A DNA stretch of 64,000 nucleotides, from positions 372,001 through 436,000 of the forward strand of contig NZ_JNYZ01000012.1 of NCBI RefSeq assembly GCF_000717335.1. The letters are read 5' to 3'. Both the position numbers and the translations under genes were made by a program. Below, piece by piece: positions 53,298 through 63,513 of the stretch. Below the pieces are notes generated by a model. That model saw only the letters and a list, made by a program, of their open reading frames with translations. It had not been told where the DNA came from and made no database searches. The number at the start of each line of letters is the position of its first letter. Within the stretch, counting starts at the first letter, position 1. The DNA comes from Amycolatopsis jejuensis. Its GTDB lineage: Bacteria; Actinomycetota; Actinomycetes; Mycobacteriales; Pseudonocardiaceae.

Positions 53298-53894
53298 ATG
53301 ACCACTGAGACCATGCTCGAACCCGCAAGCGGTTCTTCGGGTGAGAAGATCGTGCCGCGTCTCAAGACCCGGTACCGCGAAGAGATCAAGGGCCAGCTCC
53401 AGCAGGAGTTCTCGATCCCGAACGTGCACCAGATTCCCGGCGTCGTGAAGGTCGTCGTGAACATGGGTGTCGGGGACGCGGCCCGCGACAGCAAGCTGAT
53501 CGAGGGTGCGATCCGCGACCTCGCGGCCATCACCGGTCAGAAGCCGGAGGTCCGCAAGGCCCGCAAGTCCATCGCGCAGTTCAAGCTGCGTGAGGGCCAG
53601 CCGATCGGTGCGCGCGTCACGCTGCGCGGCGACCGGATGTGGGAGTTCCTCGACCGGCTGCTCACCATCGCGCTGCCCCGTATCCGCGACTTCCGCGGGC
53701 TCTCGGCCAAGCAGTTCGACGGCAATGGCAACTACACGTTCGGTCTCAACGAGCAGTCGATGTTCCACGAGATCAACCCCGACGACATCGACCGCCCCCG
53801 TGGCATGGACGTCACCGTCGTCACCACCGCCACGACCGACGACGAGGGCCGGGCGCTGCTGCGCAAGCTCGGCTTCCCGTTCAAGGAGAACTGA
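53298..53894 (+). CDS. rplE: 50S ribosomal protein L5
   Basis: The 198-residue L5 binds 5S rRNA and contacts P-site tRNA. It has an extra N-terminal stretch of about 15 residues, then [12 protein letters not shown] and [15 protein letters not shown]. Length and motifs fit actinobacterial L5. Confidence 0.97.
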   Translation: MTTETMLEPASGSSGEKIVPRLKTRYREEIKGQLQQEFSIPNVHQIPGVVKVVVNMGVGDAARDSKLIEGAIRDLAAITGQKPEVRKARKSIAQFKLREGQPIGARVTLRGDRMWEFLDRLLTIALPRIRDFRGLSAKQFDGNGNYTFGLNEQSMFHEINPDDIDRPRGMDVTVVTTATTDDEGRALLRKLGFPFKEN

Positions 53895-53898
53895 GCCG

Positions 53899-54084
53899 AT
53901 GGCCAAGAAAGCGCTGATCACCAAAGCCGCGCGGAAGCCGAAGTTCGCGGTGCGCGGTTACACCCGCTGCCAGCGGTGCGGGCGTCCGCACTCGGTGTTC
54001 CGCAAGTTCGGGCTGTGCCGGATCTGCCTCCGGGAGATGGCGCACGCGGGCGAGCTGCCCGGTGTCCGCAAGTCCAGCTGGTAA
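53899..54084 (+). CDS. rpsN: 30S ribosomal protein S14 type Z (zinc-binding)
   Basis: The 61-residue short S14 has two cysteine pairs (CQRC and CRIC), so it is the zinc-containing form. [16 protein letters not shown] opens it, and the protein ends PGVRKSSW. It is too short for many gene callers and lies 4 nt after rplE. Confidence 0.97.
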   Translation: MAKKALITKAARKPKFAVRGYTRCQRCGRPHSVFRKFGLCRICLREMAHAGELPGVRKSSW

Positions 54085-54117
54085 GGCTCGAAACTCTATT
54101 TCCCAGTTCGCCACAGG

Positions 54118-54158
54118 CCCCGCCGCCCCGGTCCGCTCCGGATCGGGCCGGGCGGGGA
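54118..54158 (+). other. GC-rich hairpin between rpsN and rpsH
   Basis: CCCCGCC and CCCCGGTCC pair with GGATCGGG and GGGCGGGG around GCTCC, with small bulges. The 102-nt gap is longer than most in this operon; the hairpin could be an RNA-processing site. Confidence 0.4.
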
Positions 54159-54186
54159 ACCAGGCGAGAAAGGTTGACTGGTCACC

Positions 54187-54585
54187 ATGACGATGACCGA
54201 CCCCATCGCAGACTTCTTGACCCGTCTGCGCAATGCGAACTCGGCGTACCACGACGAGGTCGTGCTTCCGCACTCGAAGATCAAGGCGAACATCGCCGAG
54301 ATCCTCAAGCGCGAGGGCTACATCGCGAGCTACCGCGACGAGCCGGGCGAGAAGCACAAGAACCTGGTCGTCGAGCTGAAGTACGGCCCCAACCGCGAGC
54401 GGAGCATCGCCGGCCTTCGCCGCGTCTCCAAGCCGGGTCTGCGGGTGTACGCAAAATCGACCGAACTGCCTTCCGTGCTCGGTGGCCTCGGCGTCGCGAT
54501 CATCTCGACGTCCGGCGGGCTCCAGACGGACCGGCAGGCCAAGCGCAACAATGTGGGCGGGGAAGTCCTCGCCTACGTCTGGTAA
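54187..54585 (+). CDS. rpsH: 30S ribosomal protein S8
   Basis: The 132-residue S8 binds the central domain of 16S rRNA, and in E. coli represses the spc operon. [17 protein letters not shown] opens it and the [20 protein letters not shown] end is conserved. Confidence 0.97.
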   Translation: MTMTDPIADFLTRLRNANSAYHDEVVLPHSKIKANIAEILKREGYIASYRDEPGEKHKNLVVELKYGPNRERSIAGLRRVSKPGLRVYAKSTELPSVLGGLGVAIISTSGGLQTDRQAKRNNVGGEVLAYVW

Positions 54586-54602
54586 GGAAGGGGGCAGGAG
54601 AC

Positions 54603-55142
54603 ATGTCACGCATCGGAAAGCTGCCGGTCGCCGTCCCCTCCGGGGTCGAGGTGACCATCGACGGCCAGCAGATCAAGGTCAAGGGGCCGAAGGGCACCCT
54701 GGAGCACACCATCGCCGAGCCGATCACCGTCGAGCGCGGTGAGGACGGCCAGCTCCTGGTGAAGCGCCCGGACGACGAGCGCACGAGCCGCGCCCTGCAC
54801 GGTCTCACCCGCACGCTGGTGAACAACCTCGTGGTGGGCGTCACGGCCGGGTACGAGAAGAAGCTCGAGATCCACGGCGTCGGTTACCGCGTGCAGGCCA
54901 AGGGTTCGGACCTCGAGTTCGCCCTCGGCTACAGCCACCCGGTCAAGATCGAGGCGCCGGACGGCATCACCTTCAAGGTGGAGTCGCCCACCCGGTTCTC
55001 GGTGTCCGGCATCGACAAGCAGAAGGTCGGCCAGACGGCTGCGGTCATCCGCAAGCTGCGCCGCCCGGACCCGTACAAGGGCAAGGGCCTGCGCTACGAG
55101 GGTGAGAAGATCCGCCGCAAGGTCGGAAAGACGGGTAAGTGA
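54603..55142 (+). CDS. rplF: 50S ribosomal protein L6
   Basis: The 179-residue L6 lies near the sarcin-ricin loop. [16 protein letters not shown] opens it and the [15 protein letters not shown] signature closes it. ATG 54603 is chosen; the longer frame runs back through rpsH out of register. Confidence 0.97.
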   Translation: MSRIGKLPVAVPSGVEVTIDGQQIKVKGPKGTLEHTIAEPITVERGEDGQLLVKRPDDERTSRALHGLTRTLVNNLVVGVTAGYEKKLEIHGVGYRVQAKGSDLEFALGYSHPVKIEAPDGITFKVESPTRFSVSGIDKQKVGQTAAVIRKLRRPDPYKGKGLRYEGEKIRRKVGKTGK

Positions 55143-55555
55143 TGAGCGACACGACTACCACAGCGTCTTCAGTGCGCAGGCGCACCATCGGCAAGGACAT
55201 CTCGACCCGCCGCCGCGTCGCCAAGACCCGTCGGCACTTCCGCCTCCGCAAGAAGATCAGCGGTACGCCGACGCGTCCGCGCCTGGTCGTCAAGCGCTCC
55301 TCGCGGCACATCGCCGTGCAGGTGATCGACGACCTCGCCGGCCACACCGTGGCTTCGGCCTCCACTCTCGAAGCCGACCTGCGGTCGTTCGAGGGGGACA
55401 AGAAGGCCAAGGCCGCGAAGGTGGGCGAGCTGGTCGCGGCGCGGGCCAAGGAAGCCGGGATCGAGTCCGTGGTGTTCGACCGTGGCGGCAACGCCTACCA
55501 CGGCCGCATCGCCGCTCTTGCCGACGCCGCCCGCGAGGCGGGGTTGAAGTTCTGA
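55142..55555 (+). CDS. rplR: 50S ribosomal protein L18
   Basis: The 137-residue L18 binds 5S r[23 protein letters not shown] and [24 protein letters not shown] are typical. ATG 55142 shares one base with the rplF stop; GTG 55139 would add one residue. Confidence 0.96.
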   Translation: MSDTTTTASSVRRRTIGKDISTRRRVAKTRRHFRLRKKISGTPTRPRLVVKRSSRHIAVQVIDDLAGHTVASASTLEADLRSFEGDKKAKAAKVGELVAARAKEAGIESVVFDRGGNAYHGRIAALADAAREAGLKF

Positions 55556-55586
55556 TGCAGATGCTCGCGAATGGAAGGAAAGCCTG

Positions 55587-56228
55587 ATGCCGGGACGTAC
55601 ACGGCAATTCGGCGGCGGCCAGGGCGGACCGGGTCAGGGCGGCAACGACCGCGGTGACCGTCGCGACCGCCGTGACCGGCGCGACAGCGGCCGTGGCGGG
55701 GCGGCCCAGGACAAGACCCCGCACCTCGAGAAGGTCGTGACGATCAACCGCGTCGCCAAGGTCGTCAAGGGCGGTCGTCGCTTCAGCTTCACCGCTCTGG
55801 TGGTCGTCGGTGACGGTGACGGTCAGGTCGGCGTCGGCTACGGCAAGGCCAAGGAAGTTCCCGCGGCCATCGCCAAGGGCGTCGAGGAAGCGAAGAAGAA
55901 CTTCTTCCGCGTGCCTCGCGTCGCCGGCACCATTCCGCACCCGATCCAGGGTGAGGAAGCCGCCGGGGTCGTGCTGCTCCGTCCGGCGTCCGCCGGTACC
56001 GGCGTCATCGCCGGTGGCCCGGTGCGCGCGGTGCTGGAGTGCGCGGGCGTCCACGACGTGCTGTCGAAGTCGCTCGGCTCCGACAACGCCATCAACATCG
56101 TGCACGCGACCGTGGCGGCCCTGAAGGGCCTGCAGCGTCCCGAAGAGGTGGCGGCCCGCCGTGGCCTGCCGCTCGAGGACGTCGCCCCGGCCCGGATGCT
56201 GCGTCAGCGTGCCGGCCAGGGGGTCTGA
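55587..56228 (+). CDS. rpsE: 30S ribosomal protein S5
   Basis: The 213-residue S5 helps in decoding and mRNA unwinding. An Arg/Asp/Gly-rich N-terminal extension of about 45 residues ([14 protein letters not shown]) precedes the core, which starts [20 protein letters not shown]. The extension is usual in actinobacteria. Confidence 0.97.
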   Translation: MPGRTRQFGGGQGGPGQGGNDRGDRRDRRDRRDSGRGGAAQDKTPHLEKVVTINRVAKVVKGGRRFSFTALVVVGDGDGQVGVGYGKAKEVPAAIAKGVEEAKKNFFRVPRVAGTIPHPIQGEEAAGVVLLRPASAGTGVIAGGPVRAVLECAGVHDVLSKSLGSDNAINIVHATVAALKGLQRPEEVAARRGLPLEDVAPARMLRQRAGQGV

Positions 56229-56229
56229 C

Positions 56230-56415
56230 ATGGCTCAGCTGAAGGTGACCCAGGTCAAGAGCAAGATCGGCACGAAGCACGCGCACCGCGAGTCGCTGCG
56301 TACCCTCGGGCTGCGCAAGATCCGCCAGAGCGTCGTGCGTGAGGACACCCCCCAGGTGCGTGGTCTGATCCACACCGTCCGCCACCTGGTGGAGGTCGAG
56401 GAGGTCAAGGCATGA
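56230..56415 (+). CDS. rpmD: 50S ribosomal protein L30
   Basis: The 61-residue L30 has [28 protein letters not shown], the family core, and ends [15 protein letters not shown] 56230 is 1 nt after rpsE; the longer frame overlaps rpsE. Confidence 0.96.
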   Translation: MAQLKVTQVKSKIGTKHAHRESLRTLGLRKIRQSVVREDTPQVRGLIHTVRHLVEVEEVKA

Positions 56416-56858
56416 CCGCCATCAAGATCCACCACCTGCGTCCGGCGCCGGGCGCCAAGCGCGACAAGATCCGCGTCGGCCGTGGTGAGGGTTCGAAGGG
56501 CAAGACGGCCGGTCGCGGCACGAAGGGCACCAAGGCCCGCAAGAACGTGCCCGCCGGGTTCGAGGGTGGGCAGATGCCCATCCACATGCGGCTGCCGAAG
56601 CTGCGTGGGTTCAAGAACCGGTTCCGCACCGAGTACCAGCCGGTGAACGTGGGCGACATCGCCCGCGTGTTCGCCGACGGCGGCAAGGTGGGTCCGGAGG
56701 AGCTGGCTGCGCGCGGTTTGGTGCGTAAGGGCAAGCTTGTGAAGGTTCTCGGTAACGGGGACCTGAACGGGGTGAAACTGGACGTCACCGCCGACGCCTT
56801 CTCCGGTTCCGCCAAGGAGAAGATCGAGGCGGCAGGCGGTTCGGCCACCGTCAACTGA
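56412..56858 (+). CDS. rplO: 50S ribosomal protein L15
   Basis: The 148-residue L15 binds 23S rRNA late in assembly. [33 protein letters not shown] opens it, with the GG-rich [18 protein letters not shown] segment. It overlaps rpmD by four bases and ends the spc group; secY has its own promoter. Confidence 0.97.
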   Translation: MTAIKIHHLRPAPGAKRDKIRVGRGEGSKGKTAGRGTKGTKARKNVPAGFEGGQMPIHMRLPKLRGFKNRFRTEYQPVNVGDIARVFADGGKVGPEELAARGLVRKGKLVKVLGNGDLNGVKLDVTADAFSGSAKEKIEAAGGSATVN

Positions 56859-56869
56859 TCGGTCAAGCG

Positions 56870-56914
56870 ATGCGGGCCCGTCCGGACTTCCCCGGACGGG
56901 CCCGCATGCGTTTT
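56870..56914 (+). terminator. terminator after rplO
   Basis: A perfect 16-bp stem (56870-56885 with 56892-56907) is followed by GCG and a TTTT run. It separates the spc ribosomal genes from secY. Confidence 0.9.
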
Positions 56915-57199
56915 CCCGCCCAGGACAACGGAATCCGCCGAACGGCGCGGGCCGATCAGGTGATCATCTTCGCGCCTGCCGACCCTACCTGCGGTTGGGT
57001 GCCGCAGGGTGAGACGTAAAACGCACACACGCTGCGGGTGCATGATGCGATGCTGTTAGAGTCGGCGGCACGCTTCCGGGCCCTGTTGCCCTGAAGCGTT
57101 CCTGGCTTGCCTGCCAGTGAGTCAGACATCCCGCCGGTCCCGTGCCGGCCAAGCCGATCGTCGGTTGGGACGACCGACGACGCCGAGGAGGTCCCCCGC
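56915..57199. promoter_or_regulatory. secY upstream region with possible promoter
   Basis: The 285 nt after the terminator hold no supported gene. TAGAGT at 57057-57062 is a fair -10 box; a good -35 was not found. The long open frame that extends upstream of secY begins at 57107 and is not favoured. Confidence 0.4.
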
Positions 57200-58507
57200 G
57201 TGCTCAGCGCATTCCGCTCGGCTCTCGCGACGCCGGATCTACGCAAGAAGATCCTGTTCACGCTGTTCATCGTCGCGGTCTACCGGGTCGGTGCAGCCAT
57301 CCCGGCTCCGGGGGTCTCGTTCTCCGCCGTGCAGGCCTGTACCGCTCAGGCCGATCAGCAGGGCGTGTACCAGCTGCTCAACCTGTTCAGCGGCGGGGCG
57401 CTGCTGCAGCTGTCGCTCTTCGCGACGGGCATCATGCCCTACATCACGGCAAGCATCATCATCCAGCTGCTCACCGTCGTGATCCCGCGGTTCGAGGAGC
57501 TGAAGAAGGAAGGCCAGTCCGGCCAGAACAAGCTCACGCAGTACACCCGGTACCTCACCATCGCGCTCGCGATCCTGCAGGCCACCGGCGTCATCGCGCT
57601 GGCCGACCGCGGCAGCCTCTTCCAGGGCTGCTCGGAGCCGGTCATCCCGGACAACAGCATCTACTCGCTCACGCTGATCGTGGTCACCATGACCGCGGGC
57701 ACCGCGGTGATGATGTGGCTCGGCGAGATGATCACCGAGCGCGGCGTCGGCAACGGCATGTCGGTGCTGATCTTCCTGAACATCGCGGCCCGCATCCCGG
57801 CCGAGGGCGCCAACATCATCAGCAACGGCGGCGGCGTCGCGCTGGTCGTGGTGTGCGCGTTCGGACTGGTGATCATCGCCAGCGTCATCTTCGTGGAGCA
57901 GGGGCAGCGCCGGATCCCGGTGCAGTACGCCAAGCGGATGATCGGCCGCCGGATGTACGGCGGCACATCGACTTACCTGCCGATCAAGGTGAACCAGGCC
58001 GGCGTCATCCCGGTGATCTTCGCGTCGTCGCTGCTGTACCTTCCGCAGCTGCTCAGCCAGATCATCGGCGACCCGAACAGCAACTCGGGCTGGCAGTCGT
58101 TCATCCAGAACTACCTGGTCAACCAGAGCAGCTGGGTGCACATCCTGCTGTACTTCCTCTTGATCATCTTCTTCACCTACTTCTACATCACCATCACGTT
58201 CAACGTCGACGAACGTGCCGAAGAGATGAAGAAGTTCGGCGGTTTCATCCCGGGCATCCGCCCCGGGCGTCCCACCGCCGAATACCTGAGCTTCGTGCTG
58301 GGCCGGATCACCCTGCCGGGCTCGCTGTACCTGGGCATCATCGCGATCCTCCCGAACTTCTTCCTGTCCCTCACCGGCAGCGGGAACAACCAGAACTTCC
58401 CGTTCGGTGGCACGGCTGTGCTGATCATGGTCGGGGTTGGCCTCGACACCGTGAAGCAGATCGAAAGCCAGCTGATGCAGCGCAACTACGAAGGGTTCTT
58501 GAAGTGA
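57200..58507 (+). CDS. secY: preprotein translocase subunit SecY
   Basis: The 435-residue channel protein has ten transmembrane helices. LSAFRSALATPDLRKKILFTL opens it and GVGNGMSVLIFLNI and the cytoplasmic loops with RRIPVQYAKRM are conserved. GTG 57200 is chosen by match to M. tuberculosis SecY. It pairs with SecE encoded at 4882. adk overlaps the stop by four bases. Confidence 0.97.
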   Translation: MLSAFRSALATPDLRKKILFTLFIVAVYRVGAAIPAPGVSFSAVQACTAQADQQGVYQLLNLFSGGALLQLSLFATGIMPYITASIIIQLLTVVIPRFEELKKEGQSGQNKLTQYTRYLTIALAILQATGVIALADRGSLFQGCSEPVIPDNSIYSLTLIVVTMTAGTAVMMWLGEMITERGVGNGMSVLIFLNIAARIPAEGANIISNGGGVALVVVCAFGLVIIASVIFVEQGQRRIPVQYAKRMIGRRMYGGTSTYLPIKVNQAGVIPVIFASSLLYLPQLLSQIIGDPNSNSGWQSFIQNYLVNQSSWVHILLYFLLIIFFTYFYITITFNVDERAEEMKKFGGFIPGIRPGRPTAEYLSFVLGRITLPGSLYLGIIAILPNFFLSLTGSGNNQNFPFGGTAVLIMVGVGLDTVKQIESQLMQRNYEGFLK

Positions 58508-59058
58508 CGCGACTGGTTCTCGTCGGACCGCCAGGTGCAGGCAAAGGTACGCAGGCGGTTGCTCTTTCCGAGCAGCTGCGGATCCCGCACATCTCCACGG
58601 GTGACCTCTTCCGGGCGCACGTCGGCCAGGAGACCCCGCTCGGCCAGGAGGCCAAGCGGTACCTGGACTCGGGCGAGCTCGTGCCCGACTCGGTGACCAA
58701 CGAGATGGTCCGCGAGCGGCTGGCCGAACCGGACGCGAAGGCGGGCTTCCTGCTCGACGGCTTCCCGCGCAACACCAAGCAGGCCGAGGTGCTCGGGCAG
58801 ATGCTGTCCGAATCGGACACGAAGCTCGACGCCGTGATCCAGCTGCAGGTGCCCGAGGACGTCGTCGTCGGCAGGCTCATGTCGCGTGGCCGCTCGGACG
58901 ACACCGAGGACGTCATCCGCCGCCGCCAGCAGGTGTACGTGTCGGAGACCGCGCCGCTGCTCGAGTACTACGCCGACATCCTGGTGTCGGTCGACGGCGT
59001 CGGCGAGGTCGCCGAGATCTCCGACCGCGTGCTGAAAGCGCTGCGCGACCGCACGTGA
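58504..59058 (+). CDS. adk: adenylate kinase
   Basis: The 184-residue enzyme interconverts ATP, ADP and AMP. The P-loop GPPGAGKGT is near residues 8-16, with FPRNTKQAE and a short LID (SRGRSDDTEDVIRRR) without zinc cysteines, the short type seen in actinobacteria. GTG overlaps the secY stop (GTGA). Confidence 0.96.
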   Translation: MTRLVLVGPPGAGKGTQAVALSEQLRIPHISTGDLFRAHVGQETPLGQEAKRYLDSGELVPDSVTNEMVRERLAEPDAKAGFLLDGFPRNTKQAEVLGQMLSESDTKLDAVIQLQVPEDVVVGRLMSRGRSDDTEDVIRRRQQVYVSETAPLLEYYADILVSVDGVGEVAEISDRVLKALRDRT

Positions 59059-59879
59059 ACGTCGGAGGACTGCGTGTTCTGCAAGTGCTTCGCCGCGGGC
59101 GCATGATCGAGGTCAAGACCCGCGGTGAGCTGCAGGCGATGCGGGCGGCCGGGCTGGTCGTCGCCGCCACCCTCGCCGCGGTGCGCGAGCGCGCCCGCGC
59201 CGGGGTCAGCACGGCCGAGCTCGACGAGCTGGCCGAACAGACGATTCGCGACGCCGGGGCCGTGCCGTCCTTCAAGGGCTACCACGGGTTCCCGGCGTCG
59301 ATCTGCGCGTCGGTGAACGAGCAGATCGTGCACGGCATCCCGGCCAAGGAGCAGGTACTGGCCGAGGGCGACCTGATCTCGGTCGACTGCGGCGCGATCC
59401 TCGACGGCTGGCACGGCGATTCCGCCGTCACGCTGGCCATCGGCGAGGTGAGCGAGAAGGACCTGGCGCTGTCCGCGGCCACCGAGGCGGCGATGTGGGC
59501 GGGGATCGAGGCAGTCCGCGCGGGTAACCGGCTCACCGACATCTCGTACGCCGTGCAGACCGCCGCCGAGAAGGCAGGCCGGGACGACGGGCACGCGTAC
59601 GGGATGATCCTGGAGTACGGCGGTCACGGCATCGGCCGTCAGATGCACATGGAGCCGTTCCTGCCGAATGTCGGCAAACCGGGCAAAGGTCCCCGGCTCA
59701 AGCCCGGGATGGCGCTCGCGGTGGAGCCCATGCTCACCGGGGGAGAAGGCGAAACGCTGGAGCTGGACGACGGCTGGACCGTGGTCACGGCCGACGGCTC
59801 GCGGGCCGCGCACTGGGAGCACACCGTCGCGATCACCGAGGACGGTCCCTGGGTGCTCACCGCGCCCGAAGAGGCCTGA
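59055..59879 (+). CDS. map: methionine aminopeptidase type I
   Basis: The 274-residue enzyme removes the initiator methionine. Metal ligands are in [13 protein letters not shown] (two Asp), [12 protein letters not shown] (His), VEPML (Glu) and [11 protein letters not shown] (Glu). GTG 59055 overlaps the adk stop; an in-frame ATG at 59103 would shorten it by 16 residues and cannot be excluded. infA follows after 239 nt. Confidence 0.94.
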   Translation: MNVGGLRVLQVLRRGRMIEVKTRGELQAMRAAGLVVAATLAAVRERARAGVSTAELDELAEQTIRDAGAVPSFKGYHGFPASICASVNEQIVHGIPAKEQVLAEGDLISVDCGAILDGWHGDSAVTLAIGEVSEKDLALSAATEAAMWAGIEAVRAGNRLTDISYAVQTAAEKAGRDDGHAYGMILEYGGHGIGRQMHMEPFLPNVGKPGKGPRLKPGMALAVEPMLTGGEGETLELDDGWTVVTADGSRAAHWEHTVAITEDGPWVLTAPEEA

Positions 59880-59947
59880 AGCTTCGAGCAGGGCACTCAC
59901 ACGGGTCTACCTGCACCCCCGGTCGACGCCGTACTGCACGGGTTGCG

Positions 59948-59953
59948 TACACT
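59948..59953 (+). promoter_or_regulatory. possible -10 box upstream of infA
   Basis: TACACT at 59948-59953 lies about 165 nt ahead of infA. A -35 box at a normal distance is weak. Confidence 0.35.
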
Positions 59954-60118
59954 GTCAAGTCGGCGCGCTCATGCGCCGGTTCCAGCATGCTCGTGAATTC
60001 TCGCGAACCTCATGGACCCGGGGCCGAGTGTGGCCGAGCAACACCAGGTAAGCAAGGACTCGAGCTCAAAACCGATCACGCTGAGTGCATCAGGCGTCGA
60101 TCAGGGATTGCGGAGGAC

Positions 60119-60340
60119 ATGGCTAAGAAAGACGGGGCCATCGAGGTCGAAGGCCGCGTGGTCGAGCCGCTCCCCAACGCGATGTTCCGCGTCGAGTTGG
60201 AGAACGGCCACAAGGTCCTGGCACACATCAGCGGCAAGATGCGGCAGCACTACATCCGCATCCTGCCGGAGGACAGGGTTGTCGTGGAGCTGTCGCCGTA
60301 CGACCTCACCCGTGGTCGCATCGTCTACCGCTACAAGTGA
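60119..60340 (+). CDS. infA: translation initiation factor IF-1
   Basis: The 73-residue OB-fold protein blocks the ribosomal A site during initiation. [31 protein letters not shown] is the standard opening and the length is exact for the family. GCGGAGGAC precedes the ATG. Confidence 0.97.
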   Translation: MAKKDGAIEVEGRVVEPLPNAMFRVELENGHKVLAHISGKMRQHYIRILPEDRVVVELSPYDLTRGRIVYRYK

Positions 60341-60377
60341 TCACACTGAGCCCGAGCAGAGCAGGAAGCAGGAAGAC

Positions 60378-60491
60378 GTGAAGGTCCAGCCGAGCGTCAA
60401 GAAGATCTGCGACAAGTGCAAGGTGATCCGTCGTCACGGCCGGATCATGGTGATCTGCGAGAACCTGCGTCACAAGCAGCGTCAGGGCTGA
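60378..60491 (+). CDS. rpmJ: 50S ribosomal protein L36
   Basis: The 37-residue protein has the Cys/His zinc set of the C+ form ([17 protein letters not shown]). GTG 60378 follows AGGAAGCAGGAAGAC. It is below the usual ORF cut-off but certain in sequence and place. Confidence 0.96.
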   Translation: MKVQPSVKKICDKCKVIRRHGRIMVICENLRHKQRQG

Positions 60492-60688
60492 TCACCGCAC
60501 TGCAGCAGGCCGATTGACGGCTACCCACCTCCCCGCACCTGCCGGGCCGCAGCACGCGGTCCGGTACACCCCCGGACTTCAGGCCGGGGCCGGGACACCC
60601 GGGGCGCAAGCCACGGGCACGACAGGCGAGTCGGTTCCGGAACCGGACGGGGAGCAGACCTGAAGACGAATGCGAAGAAGGAGTACCA
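60492..60688 (+). promoter_or_regulatory. leader region between rpmJ and rpsM
   Basis: The 197 nt are GC-rich and gene-free. CGGTTCCGGAACCG is a perfect 14-nt palindrome at 60632-60645, and further inverted GGCC-rich segments lie before it. A regulatory leader is possible, since S4 controls the alpha operon from such a place in E. coli. Confidence 0.4.
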
Positions 60689-61069
60689 GTGGCACGACTC
60701 GCTGGCGTAGATCTTCCCCGCGAGAAGCGGTTGGAGATCGCGCTGACCTATATCTACGGCATCGGCCGTACGCGCTCGAAGCAGATGATCGCTGCTGCCG
60801 AGCTCAACGCGGACACCCGCGTGAAAGACCTCAGCGACGAGGACCTCGTCAAGCTGCGGGACTACATCGACGAGAACTTCAAGGTCGAGGGTGACCTTCG
60901 CCGTGAGGTGAACGCCGACATCCGGCGCAAGATCGAGATCGGCACCTACCAGGGCCTGCGCTGGCGTCGTGGTCTTCCGGTCCGCGGGCAGCGGACCAAG
61001 ACCAACGCCCGTACCCGCAAGGGCCCGAAGAAGACGGTCGCCGGCAAGAAGAAGGCAGGCAAGAAGTGA
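60689..61069 (+). CDS. rpsM: 30S ribosomal protein S13
   Basis: The 126-residue S13 bridges the 30S head to the 50S subunit. [29 protein letters not shown] opens it and [28 protein letters not shown] closes it. GTG 60689 follows AAGAAGGAG. Its stop overlaps a further GTG-initiated ORF by four bases. Confidence 0.97.
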   Translation: MARLAGVDLPREKRLEIALTYIYGIGRTRSKQMIAAAELNADTRVKDLSDEDLVKLRDYIDENFKVEGDLRREVNADIRRKIEIGTYQGLRWRRGLPVRGQRTKTNARTRKGPKKTVAGKKKAGKK

Positions 61070-61251
61070 GCGTCCAGGGCAAGAAGGTCGTACGCATGGG
61101 TGGTGCGGTCCGCCGCTCCACGGCGTGTGTCTCGCCCAAGGCGCTCTACGCCCGCCCGATGGCGCTGCGCAACCTGTACACCGACGCCGGATCCATCATC
61201 CGCCGCGGGCAGCAGGAAGCGGTTGTCGCTCACCAAGAGAACGCGCGCTAA
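61066..61251 (+). CDS. unrecognised 61-residue ORF between rpsM and rpsK
   Basis: The frame starts GTG 61066, overlapping the rpsM stop as GTGA, and ends TAA 18 nt before rpsK. Counting its 61 codons gives G or C at about 70 % of first, 51 % of second and 85 % of third positions, the profile of real genes at this GC. The protein is basic ([13 protein letters not shown]), has one cysteine, and contains no known ribosomal motif. rpsM and rpsK are normally almost adjacent. No family is recognised; a ribosome-associated or regulatory peptide is conceivable. Confidence 0.55.
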   Translation: MSVQGKKVVRMGGAVRRSTACVSPKALYARPMALRNLYTDAGSIIRRGQQEAVVAHQENAR

Positions 61252-61269
61252 CAGGAGAACCCTCAGACA

Positions 61270-61674
61270 ATGCCACCCAAGACCCGCACCGGCGGGGCCA
61301 AGAAGGTCCGCCGCAAGGAAAAGAAGAACGTCGCGCACGGTCACGCGCACATCAAGAGCACCTTCAACAACACCATCGTCTCGATCACGGACCCGACCGG
61401 CGCCGTGATCGCGTGGGCCTCGAGCGGGCACGTGGGCTTCAAGGGCTCGCGCAAGTCCACCCCGTTCGCCGCGCAGATGGCCGCCGAGAACGCCGCCCGC
61501 AAGGCGGCCGAGCACGGCATGAAGAAGGTCGACGTGTTCGTGAAGGGCCCGGGTTCGGGCCGCGAGACGGCGATCCGCTCGCTGCAGGCGGCCGGCCTCG
61601 AGGTCGGCACCATCCAGGACGTGACCCCGCAGCCTCACAACGGCTGCCGCCCGCCCAAGCGGCGCCGGGTCTGA
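61270..61674 (+). CDS. rpsK: 30S ribosomal protein S11
   Basis: The 134-residue S11 lines the platform near the Shine-Dalgarno helix. [24 protein letters not shown] and [16 protein letters not shown] are the family signatures. ATG 61270 follows AGGAGAACCCTC. Confidence 0.97.
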   Translation: MPPKTRTGGAKKVRRKEKKNVAHGHAHIKSTFNNTIVSITDPTGAVIAWASSGHVGFKGSRKSTPFAAQMAAENAARKAAEHGMKKVDVFVKGPGSGRETAIRSLQAAGLEVGTIQDVTPQPHNGCRPPKRRRV

Positions 61675-61697
61675 GGAACGGGGAGGAGTACTAAGAA

Positions 61698-62303
61698 ATG
61701 GCTCGTTACACCGGCCCCGCGACGCGCATCTCGCGTCGCCTCAAGGTCGACCTCATCGGTGGCGACCAGGCTTTCGAGCGGCGCCCTTACCCGCCCGGCC
61801 AGCACGGCCGCGGCCGGATCAAGGAGTCCGAGTACCTCCTGCAGTCGCAGGAGAAGCAGAAGGCCCGCTACACCTACGGCGTGCTCGAGCGGCAGTTCGT
61901 CCGGTACTACAAGGAAGCCGTGCGGCGTCCTGGCAAGACCGGTGAGAACCTGCTGCAGATCCTCGAGTCGCGGCTGGACAACGTGATCTACCGCGCCGGT
62001 ATCGCCCGCACCCGCCGTCAGGCGCGGCAGCTGGTGAGCCACGGGCACTTCGTGGTCAACGGCGTCAAGGTCAACGTGCCGTCGTACCAGGTGTCCAAGT
62101 GGGACATCATCGACGTGCGGCCGAAGTCGATGGGCATGCTGCCGTTCGTGGCGGCCAAGGAGTCCTTCGGCGACCGTCCGATCCCGGCGTGGCTGCAGGT
62201 CGTCGCTTCGAACCTCCGCGTGCTGGTCCACCAGCTGCCGGAGCGCGCGCAGATCGACGTTCCGGTTCAGGAACAGCTGATCGTGGAGCTCTACTCGAAG
62301 TAG
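61698..62303 (+). CDS. rpsD: 30S ribosomal protein S4
   Basis: The 201-residue S4 starts 30S assembly and can repress the alpha operon. [21 protein letters not shown] opens it and the S4 RNA-binding domain ([27 protein letters not shown]) is around residues 92-120. It lacks the N-terminal cysteines seen in some S4 proteins. Confidence 0.97.
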   Translation: MARYTGPATRISRRLKVDLIGGDQAFERRPYPPGQHGRGRIKESEYLLQSQEKQKARYTYGVLERQFVRYYKEAVRRPGKTGENLLQILESRLDNVIYRAGIARTRRQARQLVSHGHFVVNGVKVNVPSYQVSKWDIIDVRPKSMGMLPFVAAKESFGDRPIPAWLQVVASNLRVLVHQLPERAQIDVPVQEQLIVELYSK

Positions 62304-62313
62304 TGATTTACCG

Positions 62314-62342
62314 GGCGGCGGCGCCCCGAGTGCGCCGCCGCC
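62314..62342 (+). other. hairpin between rpsD and rpoA
   Basis: GGCGGCGGCGC (62314-62324) pairs perfectly with 62332-62342 around seven bases. No T tract; rpoA is probably read through. Confidence 0.55.
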
Positions 62343-62397
62343 ACGCCATCCCTTCGGCGTCATATGGCGGGCGCCGTCTGGAAAGGAACAAGGAACA

Positions 62398-63471
62398 ATG
62401 CTGATTTCCCAGCGGCCGGCTCTCGGCGAAGAGACGGTCAACGAGACCCGCTCCCGGTTCACCATCGAACCGCTGGAGCCCGGCTTCGGCTACACGCTCG
62501 GCAACTCGCTGCGGCGCACGCTGCTGTCGTCCATTCCGGGCGCGGCCGTGACGAGCATCCGCATCGACGGCGTGCTGCACGAATTCACCACCGTTCCCGG
62601 GGTGAAGGAAGACGTCACCGACATCATCCTGAACCTCAAGGAGCTCGTGGTGTCCTCGGAAGAGGACGAGCCGGTCACCATGTACCTGCGCAAGCAGGGC
62701 CCCGGTGAGGTCACGGCTGCCGACATCGTGCCGCCCGCGGGCGTCACCGTGCACAACCCGGATCTGCACATCGCGTCGCTGAACGGCAAGGGCAAGCTCG
62801 AGATCGAGCTCGTCGTCGAGCGCGGCCGCGGGTACGTTCCGGCCCTGCAGAACAAGCAGGCGGGCGCGGAGATCGGCCGGATCCCGGTCGACTCGATCTA
62901 CTCGCCGGTGCTGAAGGTGACCTACAAGGTCGAGGCCACCCGTGTCGAGCAGCGCACCGACTTCGACAAGCTGATCCTTGACGTCGAGACCAAGCCGTCG
63001 ATCACGCCGCGCGACGCGGTCGCGTCGGCGGGCAAGACGCTGGTGGAGCTGTTCGGTCTCGCCCGCGAGCTGAACATCGACGCCGAGGGCATCGAGATCG
63101 GCCCGTCGCCGCAGGAGGCGGACACCATCGCCGCCTACGCGATGCCGATCGAGGACCTGGACCTCACCGTCCGGTCGTACAACTGCCTGAAGCGCGAAGG
63201 TATCCACACGGTGGGCGAGCTCGTCTCGCGCAGCGAGGCGGACCTGCTCGACATCCGCAACTTCGGCGCCAAGTCGATCGACGAGGTCAAGCTGAAGCTG
63301 GTCGGCCTCGGCCTCGCGCTGAAGGACAGCCCGCCCGGGTTCGACCCGACCGCGGCTGCCGCCAGCTACGACGGTGAGGGCTGGTCGGAAGGCGTGGCCG
63401 GCATCGGCGGCGGGATTTCGGACGACGGCCACGACGATGGCCAGGACTACGCAGAGACCGAGCAGCTCTGA
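62398..63471 (+). CDS. rpoA: DNA-directed RNA polymerase subunit alpha
   Basis: The 357-residue protein has the assembly domain (about residues 1-230; [35 protein letters not shown]) and the promoter-contacting C-terminal domain (about 250-320; [31 protein letters not shown]). It ends in an acidic Asp/Glu-rich tail. AAGGAACAAGGAACA precedes the ATG. Confidence 0.98.
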   Translation: MLISQRPALGEETVNETRSRFTIEPLEPGFGYTLGNSLRRTLLSSIPGAAVTSIRIDGVLHEFTTVPGVKEDVTDIILNLKELVVSSEEDEPVTMYLRKQGPGEVTAADIVPPAGVTVHNPDLHIASLNGKGKLEIELVVERGRGYVPALQNKQAGAEIGRIPVDSIYSPVLKVTYKVEATRVEQRTDFDKLILDVETKPSITPRDAVASAGKTLVELFGLARELNIDAEGIEIGPSPQEADTIAAYAMPIEDLDLTVRSYNCLKREGIHTVGELVSRSEADLLDIRNFGAKSIDEVKLKLVGLGLALKDSPPGFDPTAAAASYDGEGWSEGVAGIGGGISDDGHDDGQDYAETEQL

Positions 63472-63513
63472 GGCCTCGTGCCTGGACGCTGTGAGCTGAA
63501 CTAGGAGAAAGTC

